From NCBI GenBank assembly GCA_028551475.1, contig CM052356.1, positions 15,837,884 through 15,901,883 on the forward strand: a stretch of 64,000 nucleotides of DNA. The letters run 5' to 3'. Positions 36,540-47,026 of this stretch are shown piece after piece; the first letter of the stretch is position 1; the number at the start of each line of letters is the position of its first letter. The translations under genes and the position numbers were made by a program. The DNA comes from Casuarina equisetifolia. Taxonomy: Eukaryota; Streptophyta; Magnoliopsida; Fagales; Casuarinaceae. Below the pieces are notes generated by a model, which did no database searches, was not told where the DNA came from, and saw only the letters and a list, made by a program, of their open reading frames with translations.

Positions 36540-39500
36540 AGACATTAAACAAATGAGTAAGTTGTTTTATTGATGGTTTAAAGGAAAGTTGAAAGGTTAA
36601 AATTAGTTCTAGAAATCTAGGAAATTTAGAAGAAACCATGAACTTAGCCATCATGTTTAAGGATAGGGTGTATGGAAATGTGTAGAGAAATAATGCAATA
36701 GTAATAAGGGAAAGCAAATTGTAGTAGTGAAAAAGTAACTTGCTCTAAGAGGTGCTCCCATTAAAATGTTAACCTTAAGGGAGGTAGCATAAAGAAAAGA
36801 AAAGGGCATTGTTTCAATTGTGAAAAGCCATTTCACTTGGACCATAGTATAAAAAGAAACTATGAGTGTTGATAGGTGAGGAGGAAGGAAAGGATAAAGT
36901 GAGTGTGGATAATAAAGAGGTTGTAGCAAGAGAAAAAAGGATTGTAGAGATAATCCCTGAGATCACTTTAAACACTATGTATGGTTTAGTAACCTTAAAA
37001 AATGAAATTGGAGGGAAAGTTAGGAAATAGAATAAATAAGCCAATAATATTAGTGAATTATGAGGAGTACTAATAATTTTCTAAATAGTTTGCTACTTAA
37101 GAGTTAAGGTTTAGCTCCTAGTGTCACTAAGAAAATGCAAATAATAATGACTAATGGTGGGAATTTGAGGAGTGTAAGGATGTGCCAAAATGTACTGATA
37201 ATGATTCAAGTTGTTAGAATGTGGGTGGAAATTTTCTTGCTAGAGATATATGGAACTCAAGGATGTTATGAGCTTAATGGCTATGCATATTGAGATTAAT
37301 TTTATGAGATTTCAAGTTGTTGAAATGGCTAATAAAGTGGGGGACAAATAAGTGATGCTATAAGATAAAAGGTTTGAGGAACCCTAAGTGGTGAGAAAGT
37401 TGCAAATTATTAAAGAATTGAAAAAGAAGGTCAAGGGTTTTTGATACATATATGGAAGGTGAAAGATGAGATAGAGGGTGGCAATGACATAAACAACAAG
37501 GACCGAATGCAAGTAACAAAGAGAACTCAAGGTTATGTTGCAAAATTATTTGGATGTATTCAAGGAGACTATAGGTGTACCTCCAAACAGAAATTGTAAT
37601 CATCTTATTCCTATAAGGAAAAGGAGTGAACTAATGGCTTTTAAACCATATAGGCACCCTTTATTTCCAAAAGAATAAGATTGAAAGGATAGTGAAAGAT
37701 TTGTTGGAATTGGAGGTAGGGGTAAATTATTTAAGTTCAAGTCCATACTCATTGCAATATTGTTAGTTAGGAAAAGGACAAAATATCAAAACTTTTTATG
37801 GACTACTAAGCTTTTAATAAGCAGACCGTTAAGGACATATTTTCGACTCTTTTAGTCAAAGAGTTAATTAATGAACTTTGTGGAGCCCAATACTTCACAA
37901 AATTGGATTTCATGTCAAGTTATCAAGGATGCATTTAAAAGTTGTTCATAAGACTGTATCTCATATGCACCAGGTATACTATAAGTTCTTAGTTATGCCA
38001 TTTATGCTCACCAATGCATTATTAACATTCTAAGCACTATGAATGACTTGTTTAGGGAATTTCTAAGGAAATTCATACTAGTGTTATTTTTTTTAACAAC
38101 ATTTTGGTGTATAGCACAAGTTGGGATTAATCCTTATTTCACCTGCAAATGGTATTTGATAAGTTGAAGGGACAATAGTTGTACATTAAGGAAAATAAGT
38201 GTTCCTTTAGGGCCCTTAGAATGGGATACTTAGGGTATATTATGGAGTCTTCAAGGGTTTCAATGAATCCTTGAGAAAATTTTCGACATGCTAGCCTAGC
38301 CAAAACTAAAAAATATAAAAGGACTCATGGATTTTTAGGTCTCACGAGATAATATAGGAGATTCATTCATAAGTATAGTCATATAGTGGTTCATTTCACC
38401 AACTTATTGCTAAAAATAGTTTCAAATAAAGAGAAAAAAACATATGTAATACTTGAGTAGCTGAAGTAGGCAATGGTAAAAGCTCCAATGTTAGCATTAT
38501 CGAACTTTAGCGATGACTTTGTGGTGGAGTGTGACACCTTTGGTAAGGGTGTTGGAATAGTTTGGTCATAGAAAGGTCACCTTATTATTTTAGTATATTC
38601 TTGAAGGGAAAAAATAAGTTGTTGTCAACTTATGAAAAAGAATTGTTGGCAGTAGTTTTGGTAGTAAACAAATGAAGGTCTTATTTACTTGGGTGCAAGT
38701 TCATTGTGAGGAAAAATAAAAAAAGTTTAAAGCATTTGTGGGCATAGAAGATAGTAACCCCAACGCAACAAAGGTGGTTAGCCAAGTTGATAAGATATGT
38801 TTTTGTCATAGTATTATGCAAGGAAGTAAAATAAGGTAGTTGACATACTTTCTAGGTGAAAGAAAAGGAAAATAGGAGTTACAATAGCAATGGAAAAGAG
38901 TGAATAGATTGACCAAAAATTTAAGCAAACACGTTTGTCATCTTATTCTACTCTTATTCCCTTATGGTTAGATGTAATCAAGGAAGTAGTAGAAAAGGAT
39001 CTTGAGCTAGAAGCCAAATGAAAGGAAATACTAGATTGGAAAATGGGGTAGAAATGGAGGTGTCAAGACAATGTTATCTTTGAAAGGAAAGATTTTCTTG
39101 GGAAAGAAGTCATAGCTTAAAATCTCATTTGTGGAAGAAGCACATGGAGTTATTCACAAAGGTACGTAAAAAACTTTGCAATAGCTTAAGATAGCTTTTA
39201 CATGAAAGAAAATGAAAATGAGACATCATAAGGTGATTATTTATGTAGCAGTAGACAAGTTATCTAAGATGGCTCATTTCTTACCATTGGCACATCCATA
39301 CATATCATAGAGTGTGGTAAAAGTTTTCTTTAAAAAGGTGTAACAATTGTATGGCATGCGTACCAAGATTATTTTAGACATGGATCTAGTATTCATAAGT
39401 AATTTTTGGAGAAAGTTGTTTTAGCTACATGGAACTCAATTAAATTACTTGACTATTTACCATTATCAATTTGATGGGCAAATAGAAGTTGTCAACAAGA

Positions 39501-39949
39501 GGTTAGAGATGTATCTAAAAGCTTTTGTAAGAGATCAACCTAAGCAATGGCTAAGATGATTGCCATAAGCATAACTATGTTATAATACTAGTGTACATAT
39601 CTTAATTGGGAAAAGTCCTTATGAAGTTGTACATGGAAAAGTCCCCTCAAGCCTACTAACTTATATTCTGAATACCACAATAGTGCAATTAGTGGAGAAA
39701 GTAATGGAGGAAAGCAACAAGGTGGTAAAGGAACTCAGAAACAAGCTCAAGGATGCTTAGAATAGGTACAAAAGGTATTATGATCTTAAAAGGGTAAAAA
39801 AATGAGTTCCTAATACGGGAGGGAGTTTATCTTAGGCTATAACCTTATAGGTAACTATCAATGAGGTTGCACCAACATTAAAAGTTACCCTTTTGATACT
39901 ATAAGCCCTACATAATGGAAAATGGATTAATTCAACTGTTTATAGGTTG

Positions 39950-41165
39950 TGTTGAGTTATGTGAATTTAATATTTTTCATGATGATTCAATAAGTATAAT
40001 ATTTGTTGATTTAATTTCTTCACAGTACCATGCAAATATTGTGCTTATTAGTGAAGTTATTATTTTCATGACCTTATACTCACTTGATGTAATATTCCTT
40101 ATGATGCAAAAAATGAGCTTAAAAGGAAAAAGGTCTACATGAGATTAAGGGCTAGCCTACAAGCAAGAAGAAGGGCCTATGGATAGAAAAGGCCTGCATG
40201 ATGAGAAGAATCCAGCCCACACTTTGTTTAATGAAATAAGCCAAAACGTTATCGTGTTAGCTAGGGCTAAAATGAAAGAAGGAAGAAAAGGAGATAAGCC
40301 GTGTGCAAAGAAAAAGAGGAAGAGAAGAAAGAGGGAAAAAAGAAGGTAGAATGAAAACCCATTACCGTATTTGACCATTTTGCCTTCTCCAATACGTTAG
40401 ATGACTATTTCAAATGAGACTATTGAAGTTGCTATATAAAGAAACGAAAAATGTGCTTTAAAAGTGAGGAGTTTCTAGTGCACTCATGAGAACTCAAAAG
40501 AATCTCTAAGACCTTTGAAGAAATCTATTTATGCTTTCTTTATCTCATATTGTTCACAAATTCTCTTCTATTTACTACCAAATTATGCTTGATTGTATGT
40601 ATCTTAATATCTTGGTAGTTTATCTTAGAAACCTTAGAACAAAAACACTCTAACTATTTAGGTGTTTTTGTTAGATACCTCACTGAGCTTAAAATTATTA
40701 TTCTTATGTGAGAATAGTATCTTCTTATAATAGTTGTATTGAATAATCTAAGGGATTACTGTGTTGGGTACCCTTTGATGGATTGTCAAAAGAGGTAGGT
40801 TGGATGTTTTGTCCAATCACTAAAAAATAGTGGAACCTTTTGACGGAGAGATCAAAAGAGGTGGGTTGGATGTATTTTTCCAATCACTTAAACATTTGTG
40901 TCATTGATTGAGTTTTTTGATTTGATGTTTGCTTGGTATTAAGATATGATTGTCTTATAGACTCACAAAATGCTAAATACTAAAATTCAAGTACTCATAT
41001 ATAGTTTAACTCCTTAATGGAATGCATGGTAGTGAAAAGTTGTACACCATAGATTAATTGTAAATTCTGACCTACATTGATTGAATATGTGTGCTTTTAC
41101 TTGATGACACTATTGTTTGATAGTTGCTACTTGTTGTAACATATCTATACAATTTGTATCATATA
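39950..41165. mobile_element. LTR-like insertion near the end of the gypsy integrase
   Basis: Starts TGTTGAGTTATG. Its first 50 bases resemble the start of the solo LTR at 34715, sharing taatatttttcatgatgat. Both also share an internal phrase of the type ctttgat..tgtcaaa..aggt.ggtt (near 36127 and 40777). It separates the integrase core from the chromodomain region. The right end is approximate and I found no target duplication. Confidence 0.5.
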
Positions 41166-41480
41166 TTAGACAATGGGTACAACTTTGTGGACCTAAGAGG
41201 TAGGAGGTATTTGAAGGATTGAAGATTCACCTTGTATTCCATGTTTCCTTGCTCAAGAAGGCAATTGGAGCTAAGATTGAGCCCCAAAGCTGAATAGGTG
41301 GTTGTGGCTAGATCACAAGCAATTCTAGATAGGAGAAGGAAGACAAGTGAGGAGAAAATTCTGATGAATTGGAGAAGGATGTTATCCTCTAAAGTCACTT
41401 GGAAAAGTTTGGAGCAAATGAAATTGTGGTATCTTGAATGTGACCTTGAGGGTAAGGTCTTTCATTAAAAGGGAAAGAGT

Positions 41481-41920
41481 TGTAACATGCTATTTTGTGG
41501 GTATGACCAAGGGTATCTAATGTAGTTATTTATGGTGTATAGGCATAGTGGGTTCATAGGCTGGTGGGATTGTTATTGGGCTGGTTTGTATTGTGGTGTT
41601 GTTGTGAAGTTATTTTGTTCTAACTTTTTTGTAAGAGTGAGTCATGTGAATATAGTTTGAAGTTTTCAAGAACCTTCTTTTTTTGTGTTAAAACTTTTCT
41701 ACTAATTATGAATGAGAGGTAGATGAGTTTATGCAAATTTCTTAAAGGTCCTCGGATCCTTTAAATGCTTGAGGTCTTAAGTGTCCCTTAGATGTTGAGT
41801 TAACCTTGCTATCTTAAAGTATGTAGGAAGAAAACAGAAAAACAAAGAACCAATCTTCTCCTTGATCGGCCGTTACAATCCAAAAGCTCTATTTCCACCA
41901 AACAAAAGACGATCTTGACA
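41481..41920 (+). repeat. 3' LTR of the Ty3/gypsy element
   Basis: 440 bp, starts tgtaacatgctattttgtgg and ends gatcttgaca. It aligns with the 5' LTR from 33343 apart from the 384-bp segment and two short indels. It directly follows the chromodomain-like end of pol. Confidence 0.8.
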
Positions 41921-42747
41921 TTTAATCCAATGTTTTGAAGTGAAAGAACTTGGTTTTCACTAACACCATTAAACAAAATCTTCATTTTTTCTAAGAGAAA
42001 TACCTTCCATTTTCTTAAGGGAAAAATGAGACGATTCTTAGTGTTTTCATAGATTGGTTATCATTGCAAGAGGAATTAAGTTAAGTGGAAACCAACATTG
42101 ACGTTTGTTTGACATTGAGTTTTGTACCATGGATTCAAGTATTCTACAAACGATAGTTTGCATTTGAAAATATAACAGAAAATGAAATTTCGGCATGTTT
42201 TCAGTAGGGGTAATCTTTTCTATTAGAAGGGTAAGTCTTTTATAAGGAATCTAGATAGACATGACATAAGAGTTCATTTAGCTTTTTGTTGGATAGCAAA
42301 AATGAAATTTTGCATAGGAAATGGTGTAGAAATTTTGTATTTTCTTAAGTAACTATTACCACCTTGTTGCTGCTGCACCAAAAGTCCAAGTCTAAAGCCT
42401 GCTTCAAAGGCTTCACTCAATAGGATCATAAAGGACTCGAACTTGGAAGGTGGGAAGGCTCTAATACCATTTGTTACCATCCTACCGCCGTTACATACCA
42501 AAAGACTAGTTTTGATGGACGCTTCATGGGATTTCACTTTATTTCACAGGATTTCACTTTATAAGATCGTAATTTGACGATTGACTTGATTTAGCTTTTT
42601 GTTGGATATTCGAAAAGATACTTTGCATAGGAAATGGTGCTTTTTCTTGAGTAAACATAATACATATAATTGAATAAAAGAATGATTCTCTCTATTGATC
42701 TACAGCCGGATCTAATGCTACTTGTAGGCACGTTCAAAGGTCGTCTC
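41921..42747. other. 3' flank of EXO-b, paralogous to the 3' flank of EXO-c
   Basis: No gene. In inverted orientation this resembles 47027-47550, for example the tagctttttgttggata phrase (twice here) and the gaataaaagaatgattctct phrase. It adjoins the gypsy 3' LTR, so the element inserted within this flank. Confidence 0.75.
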
Positions 42748-43703
42748 TCAGACCAGAGTTGAACATGTTTGGGTAGCCGGGTCGAAGAGTGCTGGAAGAA
42801 GGTATTTGCGGCCGTTGGCCCCGTTTGCGTTGTAGCAAGCTCCGGTGGTTGGGTCGACCAGGAGGTCTCCGGCGTAGCCACTGTAAGCTCCCTTGCCGTA
42901 CACACCAGGGCAAGCCGATGCAGCTTCCAGTGGCGCCTCCTTTGGACCCTGGAAGTAGCCATTTCCAAATGGGTTGGTGGCGGTCCCGGCCAAGAGGCTA
43001 GCAAGGTTGATGACCATGCCGTCCAGACCCACATCGTTGTTGGGTGCAACCAAAGGAGGGCTCTGGGGGCCATAGAGAGGCTGGTGGAACGGCCACGCGC
43101 ACTGGCCGGGGCACTGGGTCTCCGAATTGCCGACCCAAATGTAAGCGAACTTATAGCTCTTGCCGTCGACGGACGCACCCTTGACGACCCATGAGTCCCA
43201 CATTTGCTCATGCAGAACCCCTCAACCGCCACATCCGCCGACGTCAGAACCACGTTAACGGCATTCCTCTTCCCTCCCTTCGAGGCCAAGGCCACTATCT
43301 GCTGATTTGAGAGCGATTTTCCGAGAGAGTACGTCTCATCAACGATCTGGGTAGCCAATGAAAGCGACAGAGCGGCCGGTTTCTTGGTGTTGATGAGGTG
43401 GTAGTATTTTTCGGTGGCTTTCCACCATTGGGCGACGGAGGGTTGAGATTTCTGGGGTGTGAAAGTAGAGAGGGAGGTAACGAAATCCGAAACTATAGCT
43501 CTTTGTGAGGGCTTAAAGTTTCCATACCAGATCAGATTGATGGAGATTTTTCCAGAAAGAAGAGGGCCATTGTGGTATTGGAAGAGCATAGGCTGTTGAG
43601 TTCCATCCGACTCCGCGAGTATCCTCGCAGCCGAGCTGGAATGGAAGAAAGCTACAACCAGGACTAGCTGTAGCAACAAATGAGCGGAAACAAAAGAAGC
43701 CAT
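42748..43703 (-). pseudogene. EXO: EXORDIUM copy EXO-b, broken by a one-base deletion
   Basis: From the ATG at 43703 the frame follows EXO-a through the signal peptide and the first half up to [11 protein letters not shown]. Near 43181 one base is missing in the run that reads cccttt in EXO-a and EXO-d but ccctt here. The rest, with [16 protein letters not shown] and [12 protein letters not shown], lies in the next frame and ends at 42748. Left as it is, the frame runs on in missense to about 42591 and gives a 370-aa chimera with the CAWPF half lost. No other lesion is seen, so the break is recent or a homopolymer sequencing error. A TATA box and CGCG box are still present. Confidence 0.88.
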
Positions 43704-43768
43704 TGTAGAAGAGATGGAAGCTTAGAATGCTATGAGAATTTGAGATGGTGAAGAAGAAGAATTGGGTG

Positions 43769-43786
43769 CATATATATATATATAGC
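43769..43786 (-). promoter_or_regulatory. TATA-rich core promoter of EXO-b
   Basis: An alternating TA run about 65-85 bases before the ATG. It doubles as a TA microsatellite. Confidence 0.5.
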
Positions 43787-43862
43787 GGTCGAAAGTGTGG
43801 GCAGGAAACTACGAGGAAGGGCATTCAGAACAAGCAAACGAAGAGTGATAGCCAGCTGGAAC

Positions 43863-43868
43863 ACGCGT
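43863..43868. promoter_or_regulatory. CGCG box upstream of EXO-b
   Basis: ACGCGT, 160-165 bases before the ATG, next to a gatagccagctgg phrase that corresponds to the gatgccagc block of EXO-a and EXO-d. Confidence 0.4.
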
Positions 43869-43899
43869 ATTAATTTAATCATTTTGTCGGGAGCTTAGT

Positions 43900-45660
43900 C
43901 TTTACTTCCAGCGGAATCTGCTTTCAAGTCATTGAATCATTACAGGTCCTGGCCAGCTAAGGATTAGGACGGAAGAAGATAACGAAGTTGAGGTGCTTCT
44001 GGTCGAGACTTTATACAAGGAAGGCAGGCTAAAACGAGCTAAAATGCCGTATTTCAATCCGGTTAGATGACCCAACTTTTTCTTTGCGCTTACTTTCCTG
44101 TGCGCCTGCTCATGCTGTGTGGGGTATGAGTGTTTTTGTATCTTGGTTTGTTGCTAAAGTCATATATAAGGGAAACGAAAGTGACAATTTTGAGATTCTC
44201 GAGATCAAGATTCGAATAGCAACAAAACTACATTAAAGGGATAGACTTAATTTTAATCCGCAGAATGATTATTTATGTATAGTTTGACTATGGCGTATGC
44301 TATGCTGGTAAAACATATCTACTTTCATACTGCTTCTTCACATGTACTTTTACTTCTATATGAGAAAAAATGAGCGTTAATGAAATTGTTGTTAGGTTTG
44401 ATGGGGCTATTACAAAGAGAGTTTAAAAATAAGTTTGACAGTCTACTAATAAATTTTACACATCATATTAGCTTGATATAAAAGGTTTCATTATGTGGAA
44501 TTGGAGAGGCTTCCTTAAACTAAAGCCTACTTTTACCTTGGTTTTCTCTAGATTTGCCTATTATTGGAAAGAAATTTAAAAAGACTTCCAACTAATTGAT
44601 GAAGAGATGAATTTATATGACCTAATTTATATTGGTAATATCAATAACATAATTTTATTGGATAACTAGTTTGTTAAGATAAACTTTTTATAGCAGAAGA
44701 AATTCTATGATAGCTCATTTTGGTTAGCTGATATTATAATTTTTATTAGTATAAGGTTAAAAATAGGAGTTATTTCTTTTTTAAATGTACTTGAATAAAA
44801 TGTTTTGGAAGACTATCATTGCTCATAGTGAAATTCAATGTTATATTGAATGGTAGAATGAAAATTTATAATAGGTGGTCAAAACAACTAAAGAAATGGA
44901 TTTAATTGTTAATATCTTTAAATATATTTTTAGCTTATATTTATTTATATGAGTTAAACACAATAAAAGATATTTTCAAAGCAAAATAATTGCCATACAA
45001 ATCCTATGAGTAAATGTAAGAAAAATTATATAAAAAAGAGTTTCTTTGTTTTAAAATATAAAAAATTTTCAATTAAATGTAATTTTAAGTAAAATTTGAA
45101 AGATTTTAAATTCTATCTTTTCATAATTTTCATAATCTTTGTAATATTAGAGTATGTATTTATACTTTTGTATACTAAATTTTATTATTGCAAACTTACA
45201 TTTTTATAAAAAAGAATTTTTTTATGTAACAATAATGCTTGAATTCTAAAAGTATACTTAAAACTTAGATATTAATATCATATTAGATAAGCACACTATG
45301 TATTTAAATATTATTAAAAAAAAGAAGCATCTTATATATAAGAAAAAAATTAACTTAGTAAATTAGTATTGTGAAATATAGATGCACATTTTTTTTAACA
45401 ATGCTGGTCAGTAAATTATGTTAGAAGTTTTTTTTTAATCTCTTCATGCATTTAATTAAAATAAAAATAAATAATATGGTAAGTGCAGTACATGAAAGAA
45501 ATTCATGATGTTAAAATTTACAAAACGATAAATCTAAAAATTTTCACTTGATGGATGGTCGCCATTGTAAGAGATTTGGAAACCCAATGGTTTTTGTAGC
45601 TCTTGGAGGATTAAAAAGACAACATATTTGTTTTTTCTTCATTTCTTTTGAGAAAAATTT
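43900..45660. other. Spacer between divergent EXO-b and EXO-c
   Basis: No gene is seen; strongly AT-rich from 44600 to 45500. About 45380-45660 is the inverted paralog of 31060-31420 upstream of EXO-a. The left part contains the EXO-b upstream region. Confidence 0.55.
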
Positions 45661-45839
45661 CGACGAGATCGCGAATGGAAAAAGCTTATAAAATAGAAAG
45701 TTAACCCTGGTAGGTGGTACCTCTGGTGGTGCGTTCCGATGTTGTCAGGTTTCGGTTCACGCGTGGGGCGACGGGGCCAACATGGCGGACTTCTCGGACA
45801 AGCTTGAGTTGGTTTCCCCAACAAGCGGACTCAAAAACA

Positions 45840-45845
45840 ACGCGT
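45840..45845. promoter_or_regulatory. CGCG box upstream of EXO-c
   Basis: ACGCGT followed by ttttggctggcatctc, the inverted form of the EXO-a block, 225-230 bases before the ATG. Confidence 0.45.
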
Positions 45846-45924
45846 TTTTGGCTGGCATCTCACTCTACATTTACTACTTTTTAAGTGCACCTTCGCAGTG
45901 GCTTCTCATCCCCTTCTTTGAGAA

Positions 45925-45934
45925 CTATATATAC
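45925..45934 (+). promoter_or_regulatory. TATA box of EXO-c
   Basis: ctatatatacctgccc, matching the EXO-a TATA region, about 136-145 bases before the ATG. Confidence 0.55.
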
Positions 45935-46069
45935 CTGCCCGTTGTTCTTCTCCCTCATCTCAACTTCTCATAGCATTCTCAGCTTAACTCTACATATATC
46001 TGCCTGCTGTGCTTCTTCTTCATCATCATCTCAAATTCTAATAGCATTCTCAGCTTGTATTCTTCTACA

Positions 46070-47026
46070 ATGGCTTCTTTTGTTTCCGCTCATTTGTTGT
46101 TACTGTTAGTCCTGGTTGTCGCTTTCTTCCATTCGAGCTTGGCTGCGAGGAGACTCAAGGAGTCGGATGGAACCCAACAGCCTATGCTCTTCCAATACCA
46201 CAATGGCCTTCTTCTTTCTGGAAAAATCTCCATCACTCTGATCTGGTATGGAAAATTTAAGCCCTCACAAAGAGCTATCGTTTCGGATTTTGTTACCTCC
46301 CTCTCTACTTCCACACCCCAGAAATCTCAACCCTCCGTCGCCAAGTGGTGGAAAGCCACCGAGAAATACTACCACCTCATCAACTGCAGGAAACCGGCCG
46401 CTCTATCGCTCTCATTGGCTACCCAGATCGTTGATGAGACGTACTCTCTCGGAAAATCGCTCTCAAATCAGCAGATAGTGGCCTTGGCCGCGAATGGCGG
46501 GAAGAGGAATGACGTTAACGTGGTTCTGACATCGGCAGATGTGGCGGTTGAGGGGTTCTGCATGAGCAAATGTGGGACTCATGGATCGTCAAAGGGTGCG
46601 TCCGTCGACGGCAAGAGCTAAAACTTCGCTTACATTTGGGTCGGCAACTCGGAGACCCAGTGCCCCGGCCAGTGCGCGTGGCCGTTCCACCAGCCCCTCT
46701 ACGGCCCCCAGAGCCCCCCTTTGGTTGCACCCAACAACGATGTGGGACTGGACGGCATGGTCATCAACCTTGCTAGCCTCTTGGCCGGGACCGCCACCAA
46801 CCCATTTGGAAATGGCTATTTCCAGGGTCCAAAGGAGGCGCCACTGGAAGCCGCATCCGCTTGCCCTGGTGTGTACGGCAAGGGAGCTTACCCTGGCTAC
46901 GCCGGAGACCTCTCGGTCGACCCAACCACCGGTGCTAGCTACAACGCAAATGGGGCCAACGGCCGGAAATACCTTCTTCCGGCACTTTTTGATCCGTCTA
47001 CCCAAACTTGTTCAACTCTGGTCTGA
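46070..47026 (+). pseudogene. EXO: EXORDIUM copy EXO-c, inverted, with one nonsense codon
   Basis: The 319-codon frame is collinear with EXO-a from the ATG at 46070 to the stop ending at 47026. Codon 184 (46619-46621) is TAA where EXO-a and EXO-d have TAC for Tyr. As written, translation stops after 183 residues, before the [16 protein letters not shown] block. No shift or other stop is seen, so the lesion is a single base change. A second frame from 46721 would encode only the last 101 residues and lack a signal peptide. This is the only close EXO copy on the plus strand. Its promoter is closest to that of EXO-a and its 3' flank to that of EXO-b. Confidence 0.9.

Larger units (their letters stand above)
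33343..41920 (+). mobile_element. Decayed Ty3/gypsy LTR retrotransposon (chromovirus) with nested insertions
   Basis: Two LTRs flank an internal region that begins with a primer-binding site. Gag-pol order is intact but every frame is broken. Gag lies about 34440-34714 and continues after 36540, with a zinc-knuckle-like KGHCFNC near 36790. Reverse transcriptase lies about 37630-38120 (ELCGAQYFTKLDF, then FLVMPFMLTNA). RNase H lies about 38490-38700 (FVVECDTFGKGVGIV, LSTYEKELLAV). Integrase lies about 39230-39900 (VAVDKLSKMAHFLPLAHPY, IGKSPYEVVHG). A chromodomain-like end lies about 41330-41450 (WRRMLSSKVTW, then LEGKVFH). The order RT-RH-IN defines Ty3/gypsy and the chromodomain points to a chromovirus. 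It lies in the 3' flank of EXO-b. Confidence 0.9.

Noticed and set aside
46721-47026. Separate 101-aa gene at the end of EXO-c
   Set aside because: It is the distal part of the same EXO frame after the nonsense codon, not a separate gene, and lacks a signal peptide.
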